From Mycteria americana (Eukaryota; Chordata; Aves; Ciconiiformes; Ciconiidae): a stretch of 64,000 nucleotides of DNA. A model generated the notes under the pieces. The model was not told the origin of the DNA. It ran no database searches and saw only the letters and a list, made by a program, of their open reading frames with translations. Positions 1 through 12,794 of this stretch are shown piece after piece. The position numbers and the translations under genes are program-made. The stretch covers positions 3,412,501-3,476,500 of the forward strand of contig NC_134367.1 of assembly GCF_035582795.1 (NCBI RefSeq). Direction: 5' to 3'. Position 1 is the stretch's first letter. Each line of letters opens with the position of its first letter.

Positions 1-959
1 TTGAAAACAAGTCCTGAGACAGCTTATGCTCTCAACAACCCCCACAAGCCCAATGAAGGAGGAAATCAGAGATGTGGGCTACTGAGACAGAGAGAGGAAG
101 CTATGGGGGATGAGGAGCAATGAGACATTGGGAGTGGTAGGGCTCATATTACCTCTACAAGCCTAGAAATTGTCCCTGATTAGAAGGGGTTTTTTAACAC
201 AAACCCTGAGGTTAATGGCTGTAACCATGGCATATGGCTTTGGTTAAATTGTAATTTTAAGCCACCCTAAATTACTTCATATTCAGAAAGTAGAAAGGCT
301 CTTCCTGCCTTGCCCCAGTGCAGGACATCTCCAGTGTGAGGGGCTGGAGGAGCAAAGCCAGCTGAAGCACAAAAAGATCTAAGCTTGGCAGTAGCCAATG
401 TCAAGATGAATTGGGATGAAAAAGCAAGTGTCTGAGTAGTGGAAACACAACCTTTCTGGTTCATTCCCTGACTTTTACTGTCTTTCTGCAAAGAAAAGGC
501 AGGACAATATGTCTCTGGGATGGAGCTCATTTTAACTGAGGGTTTGAAGGAAGTGGTGGACGTGTGGAGTTAGGAACAGACTGTGCTCTCCTTCTCACCC
601 TACCGTAGCCTTGAGAGCAACAACTGGAGCTGGCAGCAAAACGGTGGGTGGGTGGTGGTGCGGAGTGGAGAACGGAGGCAAGCGCAGAGGTCCGTGTTGT
701 GTATGGCCAGGACATCAAGAAAGACGGAGTCTGTACAAGACCCACAAAAGTCCACAAGGGCCATTTGGCCTGAGACCAAAAGTCTGGTGAGGGAGCAGTG
801 GGCTCAGATGTGTCCTGCAAGTGAGATGTCTTCGGTGGAGAAGTGCAGGGAGGGACTGAGGAGAGCTCGGAGTGTGGGAGAGAAAAGGGTGCTTGTGACC
901 GCTGGCAAGAGGGACCTACCAAAACCTGCTCTTGAAACGTGAATCCTCTCCTCACCATT

Positions 960-1115
960 AAACAGGAGTTGTAATCTTTGGCAAAGTTTTTGGTCTGAGC
1001 CATTTAACACACCCCAACCAATTCCCAGGTGCAAGTCAGGAGTCAACACAGACCCAGGACCATTCCCTTTGGGCGGTTTGGGTGGGGCCACCTGATTTTG
1101 GAGGCTGAATAAGTA
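960..1115 (+). repeat. Unnamed dispersed repeat, copy A
   Basis: It shares a segment with copies near 7,060 and 12,830. The landmark here is CAAGTCAGGAGTCAACACAG, then CCAGGACCATTCCCTTTGGG and CGGTTTGGGTGGGGCCACCT, ending in TTTTGGAGGCTGA. Homology over roughly 80-100 bp is apparent by eye. The repeat family is not identified. Confidence 0.5.
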
Positions 1116-1766
1116 AAAGCATGGCCAGATGATGCCCACTGGCGTGAGGGTAAGACAGTCAGTGCTGTTGCAGTTTTATTTCATAGCACAGGACACAGCC
1201 AGCATAGGATTGTGTCCATGCTGCCTGGGGTATTACTAGGCCACCCAATAGCTCCCTGCAGCCCATCTTTCCTCTTGACCCATTGCTGAAACAAAAGGAT
1301 TGGCACTGGTTACCTCCACCCAGCTCTGGCTCTCTCCTGGGAACTATATTCCTGCTTTTTAAGATGTGAATAGGAATTGCCCATTCCCATCTATCCTCCA
1401 GCACGGTTTCAGCTTGTTCCTCCCAGGCTTCCTGCAATTCCCCACTTACCCCACAAGTTGTCCCTGATGTTACCCCGCATGGGGCATGTTTTCCAGCCAC
1501 CTCCCTCCATACTGTGCTGTAGCCATTCCCCACACAGTGCTGTACTGAACTACAAACCGTAAGTAGATTTAGACACCAAAGGGATCAACTTCTCTCATCT
1601 TTTTTTTCATAACTAAGCAATTTCATTGACTTTCATCCCCTCTGGGTTTACACCACTACATCAGGATCAGCTTCTGGCTGGACCAAAGGCCAGACTCCAC
1701 CTTGGAAGCCCCAGAAGATGCCAGCTCCTCATCAGGCTTCCAAGAGTTTGTATTAGAAGTGCATTA

Positions 1767-1828
1767 AAATGTATTAAATACAAGTCCTTTGTGCCTTAAA
1801 TGTATTAAATACAAGTTCTTTGTTTCCT
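1767..1828. repeat. Two-unit 31-bp tandem duplication
   Basis: AAATGTATTAAATACAAGTC at 1767 is repeated as AAATGTATTAAATACAAGTT at 1798. The rest of the unit (CTTTGTGCCTT against CTTTGTTTCC) is nearly identical. Confidence 0.85.
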
Positions 1829-4206
1829 TTGAGAGGAAAAGCATGTCAAAGAGAATTTGGACCTTAGCAGACCCATGGGCTGTGCTCCATCTTCTCAGCT
1901 GCTTCTGCATAGGTACATAGAAAGGCTCAGGTCTCTTGCAGACAGCTACCAGTAAGTTGTGTGACCACAGCCCAAAAAGCCTAAACATAAAGTACCTTCA
2001 GCAGCTGCAGGGAGCTCAGGACTTTCACCATCAGCTTGAGATCTCTTTCCGCTACAGCTGAGCCTTGGTGTCCCCTCAGCCTGTTTCTCCCCTGCAGGTC
2101 TCAGGGTGGAAATCACAGCACCTCATTCTGTTTTGCGTGGTGCTGCAGTAAATCTAGGGTGACTGTGTTTCAGCGGAGCTACCTCGCATTGACATGGGTG
2201 TGATTAGGTGCTAAAAAGGTGCAAGAAAGGGGTGGAGTAAGCTACATCTGGTGAGCCTGAGCTGATATGGAAGTAAATGAGAAGTAGTTGCACTGAACCT
2301 TAGAGGGTTGCACTCAATGAAACCAGCATGTGGTTGGAGAAAGGCCATACAGTAACATTAATACGTTAACTCCGTATTTCAGCCTCTGGGATCCCCTGTT
2401 TGTAAAGTGCTTGGGGTGAAGGACTTTTTTTGTTGTTTTGGAGTTGTAGAGAAGCTGGCGTGGGGCACTGCTGGGCCTGGCTGAAGATCTCTGGCAGTGC
2501 AGTGATGATAACACTACTTGCTCAGGCAATAAAACACTGGTGGTGAATCTCGGTCTTGTCTACGCTGCTCCGGGCTCTTCATGTGTTGCTGGGATTCACT
2601 GAACCGCAGGAAGCGTGCTGGAGCCAGCTAAATCCAACCTCACTGCTCTTGCTCCCCTTTATACCTTACGGAGAATACATTGAAGAATGGAGTATGAATG
2701 AAGGGCGCTTTTACAAAGGACAAGTCGTCTTCTTTTAAAATAGATGTCTAAAAAATCCTGACCATCTCTGGAGGAGCTCAGCCCTCCCCTTTGACTAGAG
2801 AAAACAAATAAATCAGCTCAGTTTTGGATTTTTTAGGCTATGCCTCTACCAGTAAACTAGGGAGTCCCAAGGCACCAGCGCTGGAGCACCATTGTCCGCT
2901 CTGTTCAATAGTGCAGACCTTGGCATGGTTTTTGCTTGGCCAACCAGCACTGACCCAGGCGATTCCCGTGCACATTTTGGGAGTTTGCACCAATCAGGAC
3001 GATTCCCAATAAGCAATGTAGGTGTCCCACCCTAATAAGAAGTTTAATATTATGATTATTTGGGCAGGGAATGGGCATAGTAGTATTTAGCTAACTAATG
3101 GAGATACAACTCTGAGTGCCTAAATTTAGGTGGGATAAATAGCATCCTACATTTTTTCTGTCATCCGAAGACAGATGCTGAGGCTTATCCTGCCGTTTTC
3201 ACTACAAGGGCATTCACCAATGCTGTGAACGGGGCTGGGCATAAATTGGAAGCAGGGGGTGGATCTCTGGCCTTCAGTTCCCCTGAAATAATATTAGCAG
3301 TAGTGATGATAACAAGCAGTGGCGATGAATTCTTTCTCCTCTTGCCTCCCCAGATGTTGTGCCTGTTTCAGTGTTAAGCACTGCAGACCTGGTGTTGTAC
3401 AGGTTTGTATTGCACCGTGCACCTTGAACAAATACTGTTCCCAAGACTGGCTGACACTTGTGTGTCACTGTGATGTTGATAACACACACATTTCATCTCC
3501 TGCTTGTCCTGCTGAGAAATGGGTGCAAAGCTGCAGGATTTGGGGACTTATATATTACATGTTTTTTCCTGTATAATTGTATGAAGGATGTAGACTCCAC
3601 TTTTACGCGTGAACCTATATTTGAAAAAGGTTGGTGGGGTAGTCAGGCACTTTGCACAATAATAACCTGTTCCTGTTCATCCCACAGGGTCCCTGAAAGA
3701 TTTTCATGCCTAGGCAGGATGAGGTGTACACAGTCAATTCCTGGTCTCGCTCCCCTAACACCATTCCCATGACATGACTCATTTGTGGACATCAAGCCTG
3801 AAGAAAGTCCGGGAGATGTGCCTCCAAGTGAGATCAGTGTGCATCAGGCTCCTACATCCTCATGTAATTAAGCTCTTTCAGATATTTCCCATCAAAAAGC
3901 ATCAAGGGAATGGTGTGCTTAATCACCGCATCAGCTTATTCAACACTGCTTCGCCTCAGTTCCCCAATGGGCTTGGCTGTGCTTTTGCCGTGTGTTGCTG
4001 TGGACCTTCCTTCCTAGCCAAATATTTTCTGCTAACAATTTTATCTCCCAAGGCTCAGCCTATTACTACAGACATTTGTCCCAGAAGACACCAATCTGTC
4101 TCCAACTCATTACTGTCACCTTGGAGGAAACTAACAACAGTGTGTGTTCACCAGCTCTTTAGGATTTTGCAGAGAATAACGGATGCTCCCAGTTCCCTTA
4201 AGGGAG

Positions 4207-4335
4207 GAATTATCATTCCAGTACTGCAAACAGGTTAGCCAGAGCTCACCAAGGTTAAGGGACTTGGCAAAGGGCATGTAGTGATTTGGTGGCAGAAGCA
4301 AGACTATAACTGGGGAGTCCTGACTCACTCCATTC
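4207..4335 (-). mobile_element. Ancient MIR-like SINE fragment
   Basis: The plus strand has ATTATCATTCCAGTACTGCA, CAAGGTTAAGGGACTTGGCA and TGGTGGCAGAAGCAAG, then GGGGAGTCCTGACTCACTCC. The order and wording match an inverted MIR/CORE-SINE (caaggttaagtgacttgcc, gtggcagagc, ctcctgactcc). The match is by eye. Confidence 0.55.
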
Positions 4336-4785
4336 ATAATTACTGCCTGCCATTACCATAACTCAGACTGTAGGGTTAGGAAGGGGATCCCCGTTTCCCT
4401 CCAGCCTCCAAATATATGTAATCCCCACACATGATTTTTAGAAATATTCTCTAATTCTATAGATGTCACTTTGCAGCTTGGCTGAAAGGTACAGCCAAAG
4501 CAGGAATAAATGATCAGACAATCTGAATTGTTCTCTCAGTTTAGGTTTTCACAGTTCTTTCTTCAACAAAAAGCTGCCTTTCTGAAAAAAAAAAATTCTC
4601 ATAAAAATCTTTTTTTAAATGGAAAACACTTCTTCTCTGATACAGTTTTGCTTTGTTTAACTGAAAACAGTAATCTATCAATCTTATATGTTTATTGAAA
4701 AGTCTCATATTTTTAGTCAATAAAAAACCTGTTCACCTGAATATAGTAAATATTTAAGTACAGCGTGCTTAAAGAGGCTTCATAA

Positions 4786-5165
4786 TCACAGAATCATAGA
4801 AGGGTTTGGGTTGGAAGGGACCTTTGAAGATCATCTGGTCCAACCCTCCTGCTGTGGGCAGGGACATCTTTCACTAGCTCAGGTTGCTCAGAGCCCCGTC
4901 CAACCTGATCTTGAATGTTTCCAGGGATGGGGCATCTACCAGTTCTCTGGGCAACCTGGGCCAGTGTCTCACCATCCTTACCGGAAAAAAGTTCTTCCTT
5001 ATATCCAACCTAAATCTACCTTCTTTCAGTTTAAAATCATTGCTTCTTGTCCTGTCACTACAAACCTTGGTAAAAAGTCTCCCTCCGCCTTTCTTGTAAG
5101 CCCCTTTGTACCTTGAAAGGCTGCAATAAGGTCTCCCTGGAGCCCCCTGGTCATTTTTGCCTCCA
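4786..5165 (-). mobile_element. CR1 LINE 3' fragment with readable ORF2 C-terminus
   Basis: The plus strand begins CAGAATCATAGAAGGGTTTG and continues with GGTTGGAAGGGACCTTTGAAGAT, the reverse complement of a CR1 3' end. The minus-strand frame reads the terminal reverse-transcriptase protein of CR1: SDRTRSNDFKLKEG, FRLDIRKNFFPVR, HWPRLPRELVDAPSLETFK and RLDGALSNL, as in intact CR1 ORF2. The element is 5'-truncated, as is usual for CR1. The far end (after about 5,150) is diverged and its boundary is approximate. Some 90 residues remain in frame, so insertion was comparatively recent. Confidence 0.92.
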
Positions 5166-5660
5166 CTTACCTCTTCACAGGCTGGGAAGAGATTGTGCGA
5201 CAGAAACCCCACCTCTTCCCAGCTCTCTTGCTGTGATCCTACTCCTCTAAACAGTAGTCGGCTTTAAGATTAGGAGTATTTTTTATTTAATTTCCTCTCA
5301 CTCCCCTTCAAATATTTCCCATTCAGACAGGATGTGGTAGGAACAGTCTTCAACATTAGAAGGCGGTCCCATCAGAAATGTTGGGGTGGGGTATGATCAT
5401 TTGATCTCAAGGTTTGTGAGACAGATGTCCCAGTAATACCCTTTTCTCTATTGTCCATAAATAGTCTAACTCTCAAAACAATGTCTGCTTTATAGACATG
5501 AGATGAGATTCAGATCACCTACCTTTAGCTGTCTCCACTGAGATCAAATGCCACTCCCAAACTTTGGGAGATAAACAACCTACCTGTTCAAGCTCTTTCC
5601 TTCCTCCCAAATAACTCCAGTCCTTTAACCCTGTAACACCTTTCAGTGCAGAAAGCATTC

Positions 5661-5760
5661 CCAATTTACAGGCGGAGAAATGATGATAAGAGAGATGCTG
5701 TGACTTGCTCAGAGCCCCGCAGCGGGTTATGGCATGACTAGGAAGCAGCACCTGAGAGCC
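5661..5760 (-). mobile_element. Ancient MIR-like SINE fragment
   Basis: TTTACAGGCGGAGAAATGAT followed by GCTGTGACTTGCTCAGAGCC and GGCATGACTAGGAAGCAG follows the inverted MIR pattern (tttacagatgaggaaac, gtgacttgcccaaggtc, then a run toward the tRNA-like head). It is strongly diverged. Confidence 0.5.
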
Positions 5761-7059
5761 TGGCCCATCCTGAGTAATTCTGCATCATGCAGATGTCATG
5801 CTGTGAGGAGCTCACCCCAAAGCTTGTCTTGCACCCGTGCATTACTAATAGGTCTTGCCCATGTAGATGCTCTTGTGTCCAGTGGTACGCGTGCTGTGGC
5901 CATATCCTCAGAAAGAAGTATTATGGTGTCTGGATTCAATGAATATCATAAAAGTTATCTGAGCTTCACATCTTTGGGACTTCTCCCATGCCCTCAGACT
6001 GGATTGAAACTGGCCAAAAGACTTACAAATAATGGAGAAAGGGGCAATAGATGCGGATAAATAGTGTGATTGTAAAGGTGACATTTCCATAGCACTTTAA
6101 GCTTTTTTTATTTTTTAAAAGCTGTGAGTTTTTCCTAAACCAGAAAGGCTCAGAGCTGGGCATTTTATATTTTCATTATGTTCTCTTTAATCTACTAAAA
6201 CTAAATAGGCCTTCAAACTGGTAGAATCTGATGATGAGAATGAAGCCTAACTTGACCAAGAAACTCTTAATTACAGCTAATGGAAAGAAATACGTGCAGT
6301 GCATTAAAAAAAAAAAAAACTATTTTCTATGGATCTTCTGGGGGATCTTGGGTATTGCTATGAAAAATGTTATTTTTTAAAAAATATGCATCATGTCTTT
6401 AAAAAAATCAAACAATCTCACTCTGACTGGTCAGTCATCACTTTCATTTTTCCTTTATGCATGTGGGCCATTAAAGAGGAAAGAAAAGTGAAAAAGTTGT
6501 GTAAAATGCACTTTCTTTTTAAGTGTGTTTAAGGGAAACTAAGCTAAACCTAGAATTTTATTTACGTTTCTTATTTTTTTCCTTAGAAGGATGTTTTCTG
6601 CAAGGAAATCATCAATGGAAAATGTTTGACCAGCTGTACTCTTATCTTTAGATCTGGAAACACATGCAATACATGGAAATCCCCACCTCACTTGAAGTTT
6701 CAAGGAGCTGACTGGATTTTGTGCTCATACTTCTTTCAATATGAGTAAGTGTTTCTGTATTTGCTTTTGTTTGCTATCCATCCACTCCAGTCCAAAGAAA
6801 AATACAGGAAAATTTCCCCTTTTGCCATTACAGTGCATGATCACTGTGCAGGGATCTGCAAAGTCCACGCCTGTTGATTTTTTTGCAGTCCCTTGAACAA
6901 GGCCTCGGTCTTGGCTCCTTCTTTCGTCTTCAGGGAATTTTAATCTAGAGATTAACTTCCAGCTTGCAGGAAATAACAGAGACAACCTGGATATATCTCA
7001 ATATGGACTGGCCATCAAAGCTCAGTCATTTGCACTGTTGTTAGCATGGTCCTTGGCTT

Positions 7060-7210
7060 GGTTTTGGCCTGGCCTGAGCCAGACCCAGATGACCCCCAGC
7101 CGTAGGTCAGGAGTTAGCATAGTCCAAGGACCATTCCTAGTAGGTTGTTTAGATGCAACCACCTTGCTCTGGAGAGAGTTTAGCTGTATGAACTTCACCA
7201 GACCAGGCCA
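7060..7210 (+). repeat. Unnamed dispersed repeat, copy B
   Basis: The landmark series is GTAGGTCAGGAGTTAGCATA, GTCCAAGGACCATTCCTAGT, AGGTTGTTTAGATGCAACCA, CCTTGCTCTGGAGAGAGTTT. It parallels copies A and C. The core CAGGAnnAnCAnAnnCCnAGGACCATTCC is best conserved between A and B. Confidence 0.5.
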
Positions 7211-7613
7211 CCAAGGCAGAGCAAGGGCACTGGTCCTGGTTAGTCTACCTGTAAGCAGCTCTTTGGGTTCATCATGGACTGGTTTTCTTTCTCTGAGGTT
7301 AATAACTCAAGTGCATCTTTGTACCATGGAGCAAAGTAGCAGAAGGGTCTTGTCCTTTGGTGAATATTGTCCTACCAAAATCATTGTCCATCTGCTTTAC
7401 TTGTCAAAGTCCTCTAGGCAGAGGGTACTAGGTTATCCTGGAGAATTCTTAAACAAGGACTGGTTTAACAGTTCTTTGGAAACAGCAGCTTCCAATCCTC
7501 TCTCCAGCTAAGGTAGGAATTGCAGGAAATGAAATAATAATAATAAAGGGGAAGAGGAGGTTAAGTTACATTTTCCGGTTGAGTGAACATCAGTTGATGC
7601 TAATAGCTGCATT

Positions 7614-7643
7614 TTATTTATTTATTTATTTATTTATTTATTT
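7614..7643. repeat. (TTTA)n microsatellite
   Basis: About seven to eight TTTA units follow TGCATT and end at TTTGCC. Confidence 0.95.
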
Positions 7644-8810
7644 GCCTAAAACAGAGTGCCATAACCACAGAGTGTGTTGATAACTGCAGGATTGTTGCAG
7701 GCTCATTTAGGCCTGTATTCACTCACCTTTGGGCACACAGCTAAGGTTCCTAAAGGATTTTAGCTGACTAGTCTCTCTCTGGAGTCCATGGAAAGAGGTG
7801 GCCTCCCCTGGAAAGCTAGGAAGAACTCAAATCAGAATCACCTTTGGAAGACCGTGTTTCCCTTCAATGGGCTGAATCCAAGCCTCAGGAGCCATTAGAA
7901 TCTCTTTCCAGGTCTAACCATCTCCCAAACCCTCCAAGTCTTCCAGGAGAAAGTCTCAGCCTGTGAGCTGAGGCTGAGACAGCTCAAGATGAGCATCTTG
8001 TGTGCTTACCTTCTCAAAGGGTACTTCAAACATTTCCACCTCTAACAACTCTTGCTATGGCACAAGGGAGCTGTGGTGGCAGAGCTACGCCAGCCTGGAG
8101 GTCTGTGTGCCTCCATATGCCCTCCCACTGGAGGATGGCATAGATGTAGAGGTTGAAAAACACCATTATCACATTGCTGTCCTGTCGGACACCAAGACCC
8201 AAAAACCACGTCTATGTGCTGCTTCTGCAAAAGATGGTGAGGGTGGAGAAGGATACCATCCTGGAGGAAGTATACACAACAGTGGAAGACCCTGGAAAAA
8301 AGCTGGATATAGCAGTAAACCCCCCCTGTACTGAGAGATGCTGTTGGTGCAGCACTTGGAGCAGACTAAAGGGGTTGGAGATGGCTCCAGCCCTCTGCCA
8401 CCAATTCTCTCTCCGATCTTTCTTCCTCTTCATTTTTGACCTATGAGACTAGGGGTGAGCATGAGATATGGGGCTTGTCTTTAATGTAAAGAGATCTGGT
8501 TTTGTTTGCCATCCAAAGCTGTTGAGTTTGGAATTCCTTTGTCCCTCTGTTTTTCTGCCAAGCTTCGATAGTGGGAACTGACCTATCTGAGGGTGACTTC
8601 TAATTCCTGATCATTGCACCTCCTGTCTATGTCCTACAAGGGGGCTGTAGTGCAAAATCCTGCTGTTCTTCCAGGAGAACAGCACTCTCAGCAGGAGTGG
8701 CGGGTGCAGAAAGTTTGTAAGATTTGGCTTTTCTTCATATAGTCTGGACTGGATTGCCACCTCTGGTTTTATTTCATACCCCAGCCATGAAGTGTTGATA
8801 ACGCTTAGGA

Positions 8811-8888
8811 AAAAAAAAATCACATGTGCAAATAATAAAAAAAAAAAGGAACCCAAAAACCCCAGACGTACACACACACACATACACA
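8811..8888. repeat. A-rich runs and (CA)n
   Basis: Two A-rich stretches (near 8811 and 8838) are followed by a short CA run (about 8870-8887). Confidence 0.85.
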
Positions 8889-9881
8889 TGCAGACCTGCT
8901 TCGGCTTGCATTACAGGTTCTCAGCCCGGGAGCAAATCACTTGGGAAATTTAATTAAACTTTAATGAGGTACTTTGATTGTTGGGCCATACGCCTAGTGG
9001 AATTAATGTACAATGAAGGGGTGTCTCGTCATGCTGCTGGCAATAGCTGGCAAGTTCACGTAGAGCAGAGCATGTCATCCTAAATCACCTTTTGAACTCT
9101 GGAAAGCAGCAGGGAAGAATAACCAGGAAGCTCTAGTGGGTCATTTAATTACAGCAGGTCCTCTACATCTGAGTCCCGTACATTGAAGAAACTCCCTCTG
9201 AGTTGATTTTGGGACTTTTCAGGATGTTGAGGAATGGACGGCAGGCAGAACGGTGGTGGTGGTCTGGGCTGTGGGTTTCCTTCTCTTCTTTCCCTCGAGT
9301 AGGCAGGAGCCTGGATTGGAGGGAGCTCTGCCATGGGAGATCCTGGGAGAGTTGGGTGGTGAGCAGGGACCCCCATGGATCCTCCACGGGACCTTGGTGC
9401 ACAGCTACCCACTAAGCAGAGAAAGGCACGCTGTTGTTGCTAGTGGAGATATGGCTTCTGTTTCAAGTGAAGGGCCTATTCAAGCCCTCCTCAGCCACCA
9501 GGAAAAGGCTGTTTTGTGATGTAATGCCGGTTCGGAGAGAGCCATGCAACCTCAGGAGAGTCCCACCTTCTTCTGCCTCAAAGCTAGGCCTCCATCTCAG
9601 AAAAGATCTGTCATAGATCCCATATGGGATCTCCAGACATCCTTTACAACCTCAACATTTCTGTGAGAAGCTGCTGCACCAGGCTGGATTTAACCATCCC
9701 CCACCCTTGGTTTATGGGGTCCCAAAGGGATCAGGACACTGTGCATTAACCAAGGTGTGTTACCACACAAGACCCCTTACGGAAATGATCCCTTTTTGAA
9801 AGGGATAGCCCTCTCTAGGCATCCAGGAAGGTGAGTCCCCCACGCTGGGAGAGAAGACAGTGGCGAGGTTTACAAAGGAGG

Positions 9882-10262
9882 ATCATAGGATAATTCAGGT
9901 TGGAAGGGACCTCTGGAGACTTCCAGTCCAACCCCCGCCCCGCTCAAAGCAGGGCAAATTAAAGCAGGGTACTCAGGACCTTGATGAGTTGAGCTTTCCC
10001 TGTCTCCAGGGACAGAGTTCCCAGGGCCACTGTGGGACCTTGTCCTCAGGTTTAACTACTTCCAGAATTTCATTTGCTGTAACTTGTGTTCATTGCATTT
10101 TATCCTTTTCTGCACACCTCTCACAAGAGACTCCCTGTCTTCTCTACAGCCCCCCATTAGGTAGCTGAAAGCAGCAATGAGACATTCTCTGAGCCTTGTC
10201 TTCTCCAGCCTGAGCAAACCCAGATCTCAGGCTCTCCTCATACATGTGTTTCAAGAGGATTA
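9882..10262 (-). mobile_element. CR1 LINE fragment, older
   Basis: The plus strand reads GGATCATAGGATAATTCAGG then TTGGAAGGGACCTCTGGAGA and CCAGTCCAACCCCC. Further along come GTCTCCAGGGACAGAG, TTCTCCAGCCTGAGCAAACC and CTCAGGCTCTCCTCATA, all landmarks of an inverted CR1 3' region. Internal gaps and substitutions break every frame. It is more diverged than the copy near 4.8 kb and is of a CR1 subtype with a GGAGACTTCCAGTCC-like segment. Confidence 0.85.
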
Positions 10263-10944
10263 CCAGGAAAGATAACCCTCTGCTTGGACCTGTGTCAGTT
10301 TGTCAGCAAGAAGGAACTCTAAAAAGAGAAGCCCCAACCTTCCTGCATTTCTGTTTGCTCCTTTAGAGACTGGAAGATTCACGAAAGAGGTGATCAGTGG
10401 CAAGGTAGAATTCATGCATGAGATTTTCCAGGCTGAGATCCAGACTACTTTTGAGATCCTGGAGCTGAGACTCCAGAAGACGACACTAGCCTTGAAGGCA
10501 TCTGTTTCAAGGGAACCCTAGAGATCCCAGTTTAGAAATATAGCCTTGCTCTGCGCTCAGCATTGTAATCAACAGATACAGGAGGGGGACCAGGCAGCAT
10601 CTTCCCCAGAGGCGTGGAGGGCACAGACATTTTCAGCTCCGGGCCTCACTTGTATCATTCATCACCAAGACAGGCTCCTGGGAGGACAACTGTGTTTATT
10701 TGGAGGTCCGAGTGTAAAGGGTTCACAAAGGACTTGTCAATCCTTACATCATCAGGAAGCTCTGGGCATACTCTAGTCAGGAATCTGGTGTTGCGCTGGC
10801 TGTTGGAAAGTCAGAAGTGGATGAGCTCTGTCTCCTCCTGAATTTCAGCTACCACAGGGACATGGAGATTTTGGCATGTCTCAAGGTGGCCAAACTGTAA
10901 TGAAATGTCCTGCTGCTCTGCAGCCCCACTGGGTCCACATGCCT

Positions 10945-10998
10945 GTAGATCAACTCTCTATTGTAGATCAACCCGTTATTGTAGATCAACCCTCAAGG
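10945..10998. repeat. Three-unit 18-bp tandem repeat
   Basis: GTAGATCAAC starts at 10945, 10963 and 10981. The units are GTAGATCAACTCTCTATT, GTAGATCAACCCGTTATT and GTAGATCAACCCTCAAGG. Confidence 0.9.
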
Positions 10999-12794
10999 CA
11001 AGGCCCTTTACCTCCTCTGGTCTTTTTATTCCATGTAAAAGACCTGGAGCAGTGCTGGGAACATGTCCCAGGAAGGCAAATGCTTAATGCAAAGCACAGC
11101 ATGACCTCTTGAAAACTAACTGAGATGGGGACAAAACAGAAAGTTATGTCTTGCACATGCCAAGTGGTCAGGTACTATGTTCTTGGAAATCTGGAGGCCA
11201 CCGAGCCGGTAGCCGTATTTGTTGGCATTTCTATAACACCATCCACCCAGACTTACAAAACCAAGCTGTCAGTGCGCTGTCACGGTGTGGCTGGGAGTGA
11301 CCAACTGTTTTGTGTTCTCCACTGTTTTTTCAGCAAGACCCATTCATTCCTGCTTCTCTGCTCTCTGGGCAGTTAAGGATGTATGGAACTTTGTCATACA
11401 CGCGGGTCTTGCTGTGCAGGGCACTGGATGAAAGCAGAACCAAAAATGCCTGCCCAACCTTCATTTCTCCTCCTGGTGCCAGTGTTTTATGATGCAGCTC
11501 TTTACCACCTCTCATCCTATTCAGTGTCCAAACTAGGATTGCTCTACTGGGTGGACCGGCTCTGTGCAATGAAGGAAGACATCATCTCTAGGACCCTTGC
11601 CTTGGTGGCTGAGGGCACAAGAAGGCATGAAGTGAATGTTGTACGATGCTGAACAGGCATGGATGTTCTTCCTCAGTGTTCAGATGGACACGGGCTGCCC
11701 TGAAGAACCAGGTATGTCTTTACCTCTGCCATTCAGACTGTCCATCAGGGCTGCTAGGGGACCAGTCTGCTGGAGTCACTGGCAGAAGGTCTTTTATTTT
11801 CCAGATGCTCAGCTTGTGACCAGAGGCTATGGTGCAAACAGACTCAGTCTACGGTGTGGACTGCCCCTGCTGCAGGTGAGAGCTGAGTGGCTGAGTATAG
11901 ATTGACCAGTGGGCATCCAGGTTCCCAAGCTGATGGGCAACTCCTCCATCTCTCCAACACCTTGCTTCACTGGGGTCCAAGGACATGGCTGAGTTTGTGC
12001 AGCACCAGGGTGTTAACAGGATAAACATTAGGAAGGTAGCCCTACCCAAATCCTCGGCTTTTGCAGCAGGGCATATAGAGCAAGCAGAAAATAAGCCTAG
12101 AGCTGGGCGTCAGGTGAAGAGAGAATGAATACAGCAACTGCTAATTATTGAGGGGCTGTGGTCTAAGTTCAGACATTTAAATGTTGCCTCTGTTGTGGTG
12201 TTCGGGTTGGGAGCCCTGCTACCCTAGGATCTCAGTGGAGATAGCTGGGCATGTCTGGGAAGTAAATGCCACCTTAAATCACTGATCAGACTTGCCCAGA
12301 TCTGTGCAGTCACTGGGGAGGGACCTGGCAGGCTCAGTTAAATGTTAAATGTTGAGTGGATGCATCCAAATCTGCCTGTGAGCTGAAAGAGGCAGTGGTC
12401 CAAGGGGGGGGGGAAAAGTTCACGTGTAATCCTGCAATGTGATCATGCAACGAGTGCCTTTCGCTGCATGATCACATCATGGGATCTCCTGCAGCTCCAG
12501 GTCTCCTGCAATGCCTGGCACCTGGAAGCGGTAGGGAAGTTGCACTAACATGCTCCAGCCCGGTGTTTCCTAATCCTGGAGCACTTGATTCTTCAACTGT
12601 TACACACTTCTTCCATCCTGGTGTGCGTGGGGGAGGGAAGTGGGAATGTTTTCTAAGGTTGTAAAGAGCCCAACAGACAAATCCACCCAAATCCCACACT
12701 CTAGCATAACCCTAGGGCCCCAGTCTGCTTCTATACTCATAAACGAATAGGACAAGGATCAGGGCTACACATGCTTCTGCAATGACCCTCCAGT

